Of a stretch of 49,834 bases of DNA, positions 31,838-40,054 are shown in pieces (within the stretch, counting starts at the first letter, position 1; every line of letters starts with the position of its first letter). Both the position numbers and the translations under genes were made by a program. The notes beneath the pieces are model-generated. The model had not been told where the DNA came from. It saw only the letters and a program-made list of their open reading frames with translations, and did not search any database. Source of the stretch: Paracoccaceae bacterium (GTDB lineage Bacteria; Pseudomonadota; Alphaproteobacteria; Rhodobacterales; Rhodobacteraceae); NCBI GenBank assembly GCA_019090405.1, contig JAHRVZ010000455.1:1-49834 (forward strand). The letters are read 5' to 3'.

Positions 31838-33069
31838 TCGACCTGGATAGGATCAACCTCAACCCTGATGATCCGAACGAAACTGACGTCACCATCCTGA
31901 AAGACGAGCCCAATCGGTTCGAAAGCGATCTAACGGCTTTTGATCATTTTTTGGTAGGAGCCGCGATGAAGGGGGCGTCTGACATCAACATTAGCGCTGA
32001 CCTGCGGATGCGTGTGCAGCTACATGGCGACCAAAAACTCGCCACCAAACGCCGTCTGCTTATCACTGAAGTGCAGGCGATGCTGGCCCATCTGTGGTCT
32101 GCCAACGATGCGATGTCCTTGGTAAGTGCGGGACGGCCTTTGGATTTTTCTTATGAGAAGAAGATAGACCGTAAGCGCAGTCAACGGTTCCGAGTGAACG
32201 CGACCGGCGAACAGCGGTTCGGGACCAATGGGGTACAGATCACGCTTCGGGCCTTACCCGATACGACACCGACCTTGGACGATGTTGGACTGGAAGAAGA
32301 ATTGCGCGATCATCTGGAACCTGCGAGCGGTATCATTGTCGTTGCTGGCGCGACCGGCCACGGCAAGTCGACAACTATGGCGGCCATGACCCGCTCCCAT
32401 TTGGAGAACCGTGATCGATCTCGCAAGATTATCGATCTACAGGCCCCTATTGAATACACGTTCCGGGATATCAACACGGACGCCGCCGATGTTGCGTCCT
32501 TCATCAGCCAGTCCGAGATCGGGGTTGGTCGCAACATTCCCACCTTCGCGGAAGGTGTCCGCGCCGCGATGCGCCGTGCACCGGCCGTGATCAATGTCGG
32601 CGAAAGCCGAGACCGGGAAAGCATGGAAGCTTGCATTGAGGCCTGTCTGACCGGGCATTTGGTAAACACCACGACACATGCGGGGTCTATCGCCGAGGCG
32701 CTTCGGCGCATGGCCTTTCTGTTCCCACCCGAGGAGCAGGAGGCGCGCTCCTTTGATCTGATGACGTCGCTGAATCTGATCGTCTGGCAGAGGTTGGTCA
32801 AAACGGCAGACGGCAATGGGCGCGTCGCACTGCGTGAGTATCTCGTGTTAGATCGCAACGTGCGCGACCGGTTCCTAAGTGTACCACCATTGGAGTGGGT
32901 GAATGTTGTTAAACAGGTATTCTCGGACAGCTGTTCCAACCCAAACCTGGTCGCTAGGACTATGACACAGTCTGCCGAAAAACTGGTTCAACGCAAAATT
33001 GTGAAGGTGGAGGATGTCTCGGGCATTCTTCAGGCCGGGATAGGGTTTCTAGGGCAGATCAAGCTTTAG
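31834..33069 (+). CDS. dotB: DotB/TraJ secretion ATPase (VirB11/PilT class)
   Basis: The 411-residue cytoplasmic ATPase has Walker A GATGHGKST at residues 172-180, an Asp box near IEYTFRD, a Walker B-like segment VINVGESRDRES and the His box GHLVNTTTHAGS. It is of the PilT-like hexameric type that powers type IVB systems. The size fits DotB/TraJ (about 380). ATGA overlap with dotC places it third in the operon. Walker B has VGE in place of the usual GEIRD order, as in DotB relatives. Ninety-three bases after it a palindrome and another gene follow. Confidence 0.95.
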   Translation: MIDLDRINLNPDDPNETDVTILKDEPNRFESDLTAFDHFLVGAAMKGASDINISADLRMRVQLHGDQKLATKRRLLITEVQAMLAHLWSANDAMSLVSAGRPLDFSYEKKIDRKRSQRFRVNATGEQRFGTNGVQITLRALPDTTPTLDDVGLEEELRDHLEPASGIIVVAGATGHGKSTTMAAMTRSHLENRDRSRKIIDLQAPIEYTFRDINTDAADVASFISQSEIGVGRNIPTFAEGVRAAMRRAPAVINVGESRDRESMEACIEACLTGHLVNTTTHAGSIAEALRRMAFLFPPEEQEARSFDLMTSLNLIVWQRLVKTADGNGRVALREYLVLDRNVRDRFLSVPPLEWVNVVKQVFSDSCSNPNLVARTMTQSAEKLVQRKIVKVEDVSGILQAGIGFLGQIKL

Positions 33070-33082
33070 TCTTGTCAAAATG

Positions 33083-33099
33083 TAACGCTAATAGCGTTA
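33083..33099. promoter_or_regulatory. 8-1-8 perfect palindrome downstream of dotB
   Basis: TAACGCTA-A-TAGCGTTA is a perfect inverted repeat. No T-run follows, so an operator is more likely than a terminator. It lies 64 bp before the small membrane protein gene at 33163. Confidence 0.5.
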
Positions 33100-33162
33100 G
33101 GTGCTACGATACATGACAATCAATTGTGTGGTCAAAACACCCACTTTGTGTCATAATAAAAT

Positions 33163-33537
33163 ATGTTCAAATGGTTCAAAAAAATACGACAGACGCATAG
33201 CAAGATCGGCTTTTTGGTGCATCTTGCTGGCCAATGGCTGGCTGTCGGTATGATGATCTATTTCTGGCGCGCTATGATCCATCTGCTGGATACCGTCGAA
33301 GCATTTGCAGAGGAGTGGCAAAGGAGCAGTTCAGAACACTTTGAGTTTATTGATGGCCTGGTCGCGATCCCGGCCCATTTAATTTCGGAACCGATTTACT
33401 TCCTGCAATTGACTTCGATCGTCATCGTTTTGCATCTGACGGTAAACCGAACGGGGTACCGTGGTTCTGCCTATGTCCCCCACAAACCAAATCACGGCGG
33501 GATCGCCATCTTTGCCGCGATGACTCTCTTTCGCTGA
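33163..33537 (+). CDS. Small membrane protein at the end of the dotDCB arm, function unknown
   Basis: The 124-residue protein has a basic N-terminus (MFKWFKKIRQTHSK) and about three hydrophobic segments, near residues 18-42, 68-90 and 110-120. No family is recognised. It has its own upstream palindrome and converges with the dotA gene, 3 bp away from its stop. A role in surface or entry exclusion (IncI ExcA lies beside traY) is one guess based on place and topology only. No strong ribosome site is visible. Confidence 0.65.
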   Translation: MFKWFKKIRQTHSKIGFLVHLAGQWLAVGMMIYFWRAMIHLLDTVEAFAEEWQRSSSEHFEFIDGLVAIPAHLISEPIYFLQLTSIVIVLHLTVNRTGYRGSAYVPHKPNHGGIAIFAAMTLFR

Positions 33538-33540
33538 TGG

Positions 33541-35832
33541 TTATTTGTCTTTTGAGGCCTTGTTGCCGATCTGACGTGGCTGTCGGCTTCTGTTGTTGGC
33601 CAATCCAATATTTCCTGCGGAGCCAAGCAGCCCGCCCGTTGCGGCCCCTCCTTGGTATGATCCTGCCACTCCGGCGGCCTTTGCCGTCATCGCTGTCCCT
33701 GCCCCCAGATCGTCACCGATCCCATCGATCCACTTGAAGACGCGTGCCGGAAAGACGTTGATCAGGCTGAACGACCAGTCGATGATGACGACATAAAGCA
33801 ATCCGACAAAGACGGTCAGAACAGCCATGGTTAGGAACTGTGACAGGACGCCGAACGCGCCCGGATCCGCCGCCATCTGCGAGCTGAGCGCAGCAAACAG
33901 CATGCCGTTAAGTGAAAACGCCGCGATCCGGAACAAGACCATGCCCAACAGGAATCCGAACACCATCAGCAGCGGTGTCAGAAATAACATCAGGAGCAAA
34001 GACCAGCCCTTGCGCGAGATGTTCGAGGAAATGCCGTGCCCATCCATCGATAGCATGGCCACAGCCCAAAGAGGTGCTGCAAACACCGCCTCGATGACCA
34101 GCAGCATGAAGGCAAGGAGGGCGATCAACCAAATGACTGCAGGTAGATAGGGCAGGACGAACCCGACGAATATCGCAGCGAAGATGCCGATCTGGAACAA
34201 CCCACTGGTCATTGCGGCCAGCGTCGCCGGGATTGAACCGAACAGGGGTACGGCTGAGGCCGTTGCCAGAACGCCAATCGCAACCACTGCGTAGGTCAAG
34301 AACGTCGAGGCATAGGCCATCAACCCGATCATCGGATCGACGGTGATCGTATCGGGGGCCAGCAGCTGAATACCTTTCAGCAAGTTTGTGGGTGGTGGCA
34401 GGAAGTTTTCTGGTGAGGACGCATCATCGCCCGCATAGGCGCGCTCGGTGATGAATTCGCGCAGACCTGCGTTGGCAGCTGCCTCGTTCCAGGCCGAGAC
34501 GCTCGCATTGTAGCTTGCGCCGATCCCCGCCAGGATTTTCTGCGCGTCCCGGTCGGCGTTGCTCTGGAACCAGTAGGAACGGCCCAGCTCTGTTGCCAGC
34601 GTGTTCTGGACACCGCCGTTCAATGTCGTGGAGATCAACGTGCCCGGCGTCGCCGTCGGAAACATGCCCGCAACCGCGTTGGCATCGCCAGATATTTTGC
34701 TGATCAGCATGTAATAGGAGCCTGCCATCATCCAGCCACCGGTCTTCAAATCTCCGGCGATGGCGGTGGGGGCGGAGAGCGCGCCGGACCCGTCACTGCC
34801 GATGGAGCGGATCTGTTGCGAAATCGGCGTCCCACTCTCGGTCTGGACAAGCGTAGATAGGGCACCCGGATTGACGATGGGACCTACGATGGCGGAATGC
34901 TGCTGGCGCAGCTGCACCATCATGGTCGCAAGGTTCGGGAAGTCGCCGGCGACGATCGGATCCCGCGCGGATATCTTGGCGACGACCGCCTCGGCCGGAC
35001 CGCGCATGTCGGTACGCAGGGTATCGATAAGCGCGCGCATATTGATGTTGATGGTATCCATGTTCGTCGCCGGACTGATCCGCTTCAGCGCGGCCGTGGC
35101 TGGTGGTAGCGTTACCGACCCACAGGCGCTCGTGATCGTAGGTGTTGAATAGGTCATGATTTGTGGCGTGTAGGCATCGATCTGGGGGGTAGCAGGCGCG
35201 GGGGCCAGATCGGACCAGTTGCCGCCGCTGACCAGTTGCAGATCACCGCCCTTCGAGACCTCGAAGTTATACGCCGCGCGGCAGAACTCCATGCGCCAGA
35301 GTTGTTGCAGGAACCGCGCGTCCGATCCGACATAGTCGGTCCCAACGATGGGAACCTCGTCGGCGATGATCAGGTCGGCGGTCTGGTTCCAGAAGAATGA
35401 CCCTGCAGCGGTGCCCGCGCGCACCACATAGGAGATACCGTGCTGGATACCGTTATAGCCATTGTCGAGCGGGATCAGCAAAGCGAAGGCAGTGAGGATC
35501 CGGATCGGCACCCAGATGGTGGATTTCTGGCCGAGCACGATGCCTTCATGCGCAGAATCCAAAGTGCCTTGAAAGATGTTGTAGAGCAGGAAGAGTGCGC
35601 CGACCGCCAGAAACAGGATGTTGAACGACAGCATCAGGAGCGAGATCACGGTGCGGTTGTTGGCGGTTGGTCCTGGAAACAGGTCGCCGAAGATCAGGTT
35701 GAAGAACGTGTTGGAGCGATCATCCCCCGTGCCGTTGAAGATGTCAGGAACACTGATTTCTTGCGCGAGGCCGACGTCGGTGGATGCAAGAAGAAGGGTG
35801 GCCGCAATGGCGAGACTTGAGGCAACTCTCAC
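33541..35832 (-). CDS. dotA: DotA/TraY polytopic membrane protein of a type IVB secretion system
   Basis: The 763-residue protein has a signal peptide (ending GLAQE), a helix at about residues 70-90, a large periplasmic domain of about 330 residues, and then five to six helices in the C-terminal half. The DotA/TraY-type start of the mature protein, with a short helix followed by a KSTIWVPIRILTAFALLIPL segment, is clear. The size is close to TraY of R64 (about 745) and less than Legionella DotA (about 1050). The start is GTG at 35832, overlapping the stop of the previous gene as GTGA; the longer open frame to 36120 lies inside that gene. It is the last gene of the large minus-strand operon. 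Confidence 0.9.
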   Translation of the reverse strand: MRVASSLAIAATLLLASTDVGLAQEISVPDIFNGTGDDRSNTFFNLIFGDLFPGPTANNRTVISLLMLSFNILFLAVGALFLLYNIFQGTLDSAHEGIVLGQKSTIWVPIRILTAFALLIPLDNGYNGIQHGISYVVRAGTAAGSFFWNQTADLIIADEVPIVGTDYVGSDARFLQQLWRMEFCRAAYNFEVSKGGDLQLVSGGNWSDLAPAPATPQIDAYTPQIMTYSTPTITSACGSVTLPPATAALKRISPATNMDTININMRALIDTLRTDMRGPAEAVVAKISARDPIVAGDFPNLATMMVQLRQQHSAIVGPIVNPGALSTLVQTESGTPISQQIRSIGSDGSGALSAPTAIAGDLKTGGWMMAGSYYMLISKISGDANAVAGMFPTATPGTLISTTLNGGVQNTLATELGRSYWFQSNADRDAQKILAGIGASYNASVSAWNEAAANAGLREFITERAYAGDDASSPENFLPPPTNLLKGIQLLAPDTITVDPMIGLMAYASTFLTYAVVAIGVLATASAVPLFGSIPATLAAMTSGLFQIGIFAAIFVGFVLPYLPAVIWLIALLAFMLLVIEAVFAAPLWAVAMLSMDGHGISSNISRKGWSLLLMLFLTPLLMVFGFLLGMVLFRIAAFSLNGMLFAALSSQMAADPGAFGVLSQFLTMAVLTVFVGLLYVVIIDWSFSLINVFPARVFKWIDGIGDDLGAGTAMTAKAAGVAGSYQGGAATGGLLGSAGNIGLANNRSRQPRQIGNKASKDK

Positions 35833-36386
35833 CGGCCCTGCTTTCGGTTCTGTATTTGATCGCGCTTCCGGCTTGGGATGATGATCTGCATGTTCCGCGG
35901 CAGCCGCGACGTCATATAATCGTAAAAGCCGCCGAACCGACCCTGCTCGATGATCCATGCAAAGAAGTCTGCGCGAACCGCTCGGAACATCGAGAACAAA
36001 AACAGGGCGACAAGGCTGATGACGAAGATCCGGCTGATACCCAAAAAGATCAGCCCCACAGGAATGGCCAACACAGCAAGTAGGCCCGCATATTGGAAAC
36101 AGGCACGCTGCATCCGCCAACCTTCATATTGACGATCCAGTTCGACCTCGCTCATTGACTGCGCCATCTCCTGGAACCGTTTGATGCCGCCATCGTCATA
36201 GCGTCCTGTCAGTCCTCTCGGATCGAGCGCCTTGGGTCGAACCCGGTCCGCGAGGTCGCCGATAAAATCCGCTCCGAGTTTGCTGGCCTCAAAAGCCTTG
36301 TCGACGCGGCCCCGGCGCGCGAAGAACCCGGCCGCGCGACGTGTGCGGCCCTTCTTTGGTTCGTCTTTGTTGTCACGCGCCATCAT
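35829..36386 (-). CDS. TraX/IcmV-like membrane protein
   Basis: The 185-residue protein has a basic N-terminus, a region rich in charged helices (residues 25-85), and two adjacent hydrophobic helices near 95-135, then a basic tail. It lies directly before dotA/traY, the position of traX in IncI plasmids and of icmV in Legionella, and the topology (two helices in the second half) fits. Sequence identity cannot be shown by eye, so the call is by position. It overlaps dotA by 4 bp and starts 14 bp after the preceding gene. Confidence 0.6.
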   Translation of the reverse strand: MMARDNKDEPKKGRTRRAAGFFARRGRVDKAFEASKLGADFIGDLADRVRPKALDPRGLTGRYDDGGIKRFQEMAQSMSEVELDRQYEGWRMQRACFQYAGLLAVLAIPVGLIFLGISRIFVISLVALFLFSMFRAVRADFFAWIIEQGRFGGFYDYMTSRLPRNMQIIIPSRKRDQIQNRKQGR

Positions 36387-36400
36387 TGAGCCTTCGTCTG

Positions 36401-37558
36401 CTAGTTGCCGAGCGGTGCACCGCCGCCGGCACCCTCGGTTCCGTCAATATTGGAAGCCAAGCTTGCCGCCTCCACCGCCGCGACGCGGCGCTCCAGACCA
36501 AACCGCATCCAGTTGACGTGGAGATCGAGGGCTTGTGTCAGGAGCAGCTCCCGCATCACCGCGTCAGGCGACATCTTGGCGATAGATTGATGCCAGTCGG
36601 GATTGGCAAACCGCGAATGCACGAAGACATCGACCGCCTGAAGCGAGGAGACTTTGTCCCCGATTGCATTGGGATAGGCCGGACCGGCTGCATTGCGTGC
36701 CCAACTCGCAAGTTCTGTCCCGCCAGTTGGAGTTGCAATGTCTCCGAGATAGGTGAACACGGCATGAGAGGCAGAGCGGCGTGTTGCGTCGACTTGCCGT
36801 GCTGCGATCCGCGCGAGACCATTTGGTGTTCTGGCTTCTTCGGTCGTGACTGGTTTTGGTGGCAGGGGATCGATCATGTTATTGATCATGCGCGCATAGG
36901 CTTGAGCGACCTGTTGGTCAGACGTGTCTAGGGTGATCGCCTCGGTCAGGAGCCGGACGTCGGAGGTTGGATCGGCGAACCCGCCGACGTTTCGAAGATT
37001 GTCACGGTCGAGCTTGATCTCTTGCGCCAAGGCCAGACCGCCGGAACGGACCGGCGCACCGGCAGCCCCATTCCCGTAGGACCTGTTGCGTGACAGGTTC
37101 GCGATATCGATACCGCCAACGCCTTGGCTGGTTTGGCCGCCGCCAAAGTTCAACACACCCGAGAGATCAATACACGCCGACGTGGCCGGATCGTAACGTC
37201 CACCCTCAGCTGCTGCCCTGATCTTCTGTCGCTCCAATAGTACTGCGTTCTGGTCTCGTCCTTCCGCAATGCGTTTTGTGGCTTCGGTTTCGCGTTTGGA
37301 ATAGGCCGACAGCTGTGCCACGCCTCTAAGGATGTTGTCGGTGATGTAGTTTCCGACCTCGGTTGTGTGGTTGTTGATGTTGATGCGTGCCGTGCGCACG
37401 ATGTTCTGGACGCCGCCGCAAGAACAGCCGCCGAAGGCATAGCTTGGTGTCGCGAGCGTAATGAGCCAGGCGGTTGCACACACAGACAAAGCGCTGCTTA
37501 AACCCGTCGATCTGAGCGCCACACTGCGAAGGGATGTCTTGGGAGCTTTAGTTCTCAT
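36401..37558 (-). CDS. TraW/IcmX-like exported protein of the transfer system
   Basis: The 385-residue protein has a signal peptide ending near PSYAFGG and then a CSCGG motif. The mature part is mostly helical with MSPDAVMRELLLTQALDLHVNWMRF near the C-terminus and a glycine-rich end. It occupies the place of traW in the R64 order P-Q-R-U-W-X-Y and has the size of TraW/IcmX. Recognisable sequence similarity is limited. The ATG at 37558 overlaps the stop of the small membrane gene by 11 bp; an upstream in-frame start would add only eight residues. Confidence 0.55.
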   Translation of the reverse strand: MRTKAPKTSLRSVALRSTGLSSALSVCATAWLITLATPSYAFGGCSCGGVQNIVRTARININNHTTEVGNYITDNILRGVAQLSAYSKRETEATKRIAEGRDQNAVLLERQKIRAAAEGGRYDPATSACIDLSGVLNFGGGQTSQGVGGIDIANLSRNRSYGNGAAGAPVRSGGLALAQEIKLDRDNLRNVGGFADPTSDVRLLTEAITLDTSDQQVAQAYARMINNMIDPLPPKPVTTEEARTPNGLARIAARQVDATRRSASHAVFTYLGDIATPTGGTELASWARNAAGPAYPNAIGDKVSSLQAVDVFVHSRFANPDWHQSIAKMSPDAVMRELLLTQALDLHVNWMRFGLERRVAAVEAASLASNIDGTEGAGGGAPLGN

Positions 37559-37817
37559 TTGCGGTTCCTTCACTCTGGCCATTCTGGTTCTTCCCCCGAA
37601 CTATGTCGTTCACTTCATCGAGGTTATTTCGAGACTCCGTCGAGCCCTGAAGCTGGATGCCGGGATGGACAGTCGGCTCTGGTTTTCCTTGGGTCACCGA
37701 CCCGGGAACCTGAAACGACGTGAACTGGGTCAGCAAGGTGAACGCGATCACCGCCAAAACCACCGCGAGGGCCATCCATTTTCTGAGCGTCATCTTTCCA
37801 AAGGTATTAGCCGCCAT
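37548..37817 (-). CDS. Small single-helix membrane protein of the transfer operon
   Basis: The 89-residue protein has one transmembrane helix (WMALAVVLAVIAFTLLTQF, residues 15-33) and a periplasmic tail rich in N, Q and G. The ribosome site GGAGG lies just before the ATG at 37817, which overlaps the upstream gene by 11 bp. It overlaps the downstream gene too, so it is a coupled member of the operon. No family is recognised; it may be a local inner-membrane connector. Confidence 0.7.
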   Translation of the reverse strand: MAANTFGKMTLRKWMALAVVLAVIAFTLLTQFTSFQVPGSVTQGKPEPTVHPGIQLQGSTESRNNLDEVNDIVRGKNQNGQSEGTANEN

Positions 37818-38412
37818 TGCCACCTCCATAGATAAGTTCATAAACCGCATCGAGATTGTTGGGAGACACAGTCGTCCCGTTGTCGGTGACCCCTTGCCCG
37901 ACTTGGCCGCCGCCGGTGTTCAAATCCACGCCGCCAATCGACGTCGTCGAGTTGCCGGTCAGGCCACCGATTGGCAGGAAGTTGAAATTCGGCAATTGCA
38001 GGAGGTTCGTCATCTGCGAGGTCAACTCATTCATCTTACCTTCGGCGAAGGAACAGACTTGGCCCTGTGCCTGACTGACCGCCGCTTGGAAGATGCCCTG
38101 CAGGTTCGGCACCTGGATCGCGATATCAAGATTAACGTCGAGCAGGTTGTCTAGGCATCCAAGAGCCGCGATGGAATGCGGTTTCTTGAGCGCCTCTTCA
38201 CCGCGTAAAACCTCAGCCTCAATGCCTGAGCGGATTGCGTTTGTCAGGTTCAGCTTCACCGTATCGCTGCAGCCCTGACCGCCGGACGGGAAAAGTTGCA
38301 GGATTTGATCGTTGGCTTGGGCTTGCGCATGTGGCGTACCCATCAGGGCCATTCCCGCGATCAACGCCGCGCTTAGGACGTAGCAGACGTCATGCTTCCG
38401 TAGTTTCATCAT
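37807..38412 (-). CDS. Exported protein of the transfer operon, unknown function
   Basis: The 201-residue protein has a signal peptide ending AQAQAND, three cysteines in the mature part (C48, C86, C120) in the contexts GQGCSD, ALGCLD and QVCSF, and a glycine/asparagine-rich C-terminal quarter. The cysteines suggest disulfides, and the system encodes its own DsbC-like protein. No family is recognised. The ATG overlaps the stop of the peptidoglycan hydrolase gene by 4 bp. Confidence 0.7.
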   Translation of the reverse strand: MMKLRKHDVCYVLSAALIAGMALMGTPHAQAQANDQILQLFPSGGQGCSDTVKLNLTNAIRSGIEAEVLRGEEALKKPHSIAALGCLDNLLDVNLDIAIQVPNLQGIFQAAVSQAQGQVCSFAEGKMNELTSQMTNLLQLPNFNFLPIGGLTGNSTTSIGGVDLNTGGGQVGQGVTDNGTTVSPNNLDAVYELIYGGGNGG

Positions 38413-39143
38413 TGAGTGCCTCCAAGATTGGTCCGTTCACCCTGAAACGGAGGTGTTTCGCGAATGAGAATGGGTCTCTTGGCCCCAAAGCCCGGAAAAC
38501 CATCGGTTTGTTCATAAGTGCCGCCAGTGTCGGCACCGCCCGCGTATGTCGTGCCGGACGCCGCCCCGATCCGGTTCATCAGATGCGATTGCAGTTCGGC
38601 GTAGGAACTAAAGCCGTTTGCGGTGAGATATTCCGGCGGAAACACGGTTGGATCGAACCCGCTCTGAACCCAATTGTTCAAAGCACCCGCGCCAAGGAAA
38701 TGCGCCGCCGTCAACAGACCGCTTTCGGTGAAGGCGACTCCGTTGACGGTTTGTCCTGCCAAGCCCCGCGTTTGAGAAGACAGAGCGGACCAATTGCGCG
38801 TGGTCAGCGTGTTGAACGCCTGATCCTGCAAGGAATGACCCGCTGAAGAGTTCAAGAACCCACTGAGCGAGGAGACGCCCTGACCCGTCGCCTGTGATGT
38901 CCATTCGTAATTGCTCCAGCTGCCGCGCGACCCACCGGTGTGGCGCACATAGCCAAGGCTTGCGAGCGTTCCTGCCGTGATCTGGTAGGCTCCTGCCGCA
39001 GTGCCCCCTTGTGTGTTCAGCGCCCCATAATTGCCGCCAGACTCCTGTGTGCGGATCAGATCGGCATATTCGTCCGCAAGTGCCACTGCCGCCCAGAAAA
39101 CAAGCACAAGCGCGAGATACCGGATGAATCTCCGACGGATCAT
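38409..39143 (-). CDS. Exported lysozyme-like peptidoglycan hydrolase
   Basis: The 244-residue protein has a signal peptide (to ALADE) and a lysozyme-like start IRTQESGGNYGALNTQGGTA followed by AGAYQITAGTL, in which the glutamate of the ESGG motif is the likely catalytic acid. The layout resembles the VirB1 group and other muramidases that open the cell wall for secretion channels. The C-terminal 70 residues are Gly/Thr-rich and lack known motifs. It overlaps both neighbours by 4 bp in the operon. Confidence 0.8.
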   Translation of the reverse strand: MIRRRFIRYLALVLVFWAAVALADEYADLIRTQESGGNYGALNTQGGTAAGAYQITAGTLASLGYVRHTGGSRGSWSNYEWTSQATGQGVSSLSGFLNSSAGHSLQDQAFNTLTTRNWSALSSQTRGLAGQTVNGVAFTESGLLTAAHFLGAGALNNWVQSGFDPTVFPPEYLTANGFSSYAELQSHLMNRIGAASGTTYAGGADTGGTYEQTDGFPGFGAKRPILIRETPPFQGERTNLGGTQ

Positions 39144-40054
39144 TTGACAGTCCCCGCAACCGCAACGGGTTGGATTGGGATCGTCTCCATGGGCGCACCG
39201 GTCGACGGCGAGGTCACCGTCACACCGCCGCGGCTCAATGTCTCGATCCCGCGAAAGCCGTTTTCATCGCGCAAGGCCTTTGAAATGCCGATCACGCCTT
39301 CAAGCGCCTGGATCATGCGGTAAGACTGGCCGAGATCGTTGATCAGGAAGACGGGGCATGTCGATTGACCACAAAAGTAGGGCGAGTGGACAACGATGAT
39401 TTTCTCGCCGCCGGTGAGTATATCGACCTCATAGACAACGACCTCTGGTGGTCCGAAAGACGTGGCTGTCGTCTCATCGATGTTGGCACCCAGTTCCTTG
39501 CTCACGAGGGCCAACTCTTCCTCGTCGGCTTCGCGCTCGACCATGCCTTCTTGATTGGGTTGCGGCGCGTAGGCCTGCCCATTCCAAGTCCACACACGGC
39601 CGTCTTCGATGATCGAGCGCATGCCTGTCGGTGTTACCGCTGACAGCCCGAGTGCGTCGACGGCCGGCCTGCGGTAAATCTCCAGCCATTTTTCATTGTG
39701 GAACAGCGCGACGTTGAAACATTCAGTTTCACAATTGCGGCTTTTGCCGATCTTCAGGAACATCTGTTCGGGATCATCATTTGGCGCTTCCAGCCAGACC
39801 CGAACCGCCTTCACATAGGTATAGTCCCGGCCATACATTCGTCGTGCGATGCTCAGTGCTTGCGGGTCGTTGCGCGCGAACGAAAGTTGCTGAACCGCGA
39901 TGTCGCCGCCCGGCTGGTTGTTGTTCTCTGTGTCCTGAGCAAAGGCCGCGAGCGCCCACATAACGATCAGCAGCACGACAGTGTAGATCGGCCAGGAAAA
40001 AATATGAGATGCCGAGCGCGTTCGATTGCGCGGAGGTTGACGTGCAAATTTCAT
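39140..40054 (-). CDS. Exported or membrane-anchored protein of the transfer operon, unknown
   Basis: The 304-residue protein has one N-terminal helix (residues 22-40) serving as signal or anchor, then a mixed soluble domain. Cysteines in RNCETECF and YFCGQSTCPVF form two CxxxC-type pairs. No known domain is recognised. It lies between dotO and the hydrolase gene with 4-bp overlaps on both sides, the place of traV in the IncI order. A periplasmic, disulfide-bonded channel component is a reasonable guess. Confidence 0.7.
   Translation of the reverse strand: MKFARQPPRNRTRSASHIFSWPIYTVVLLIVMWALAAFAQDTENNNQPGGDIAVQQLSFARNDPQALSIARRMYGRDYTYVKAVRVWLEAPNDDPEQMFLKIGKSRNCETECFNVALFHNEKWLEIYRRPAVDALGLSAVTPTGMRSIIEDGRVWTWNGQAYAPQPNQEGMVEREADEEELALVSKELGANIDETTATSFGPPEVVVYEVDILTGGEKIIVVHSPYFCGQSTCPVFLINDLGQSYRMIQALEGVIGISKALRDENGFRGIETLSRGGVTVTSPSTGAPMETIPIQPVAVAGTVK

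Noticed and set aside
35833..36120. N-terminal extension of DotA by 96 residues
   Set aside because: It lies entirely inside the TraX-like gene in another frame, has no ribosome site, and would bury the signal peptide; the GTG at 35832 has a GTGA overlap.
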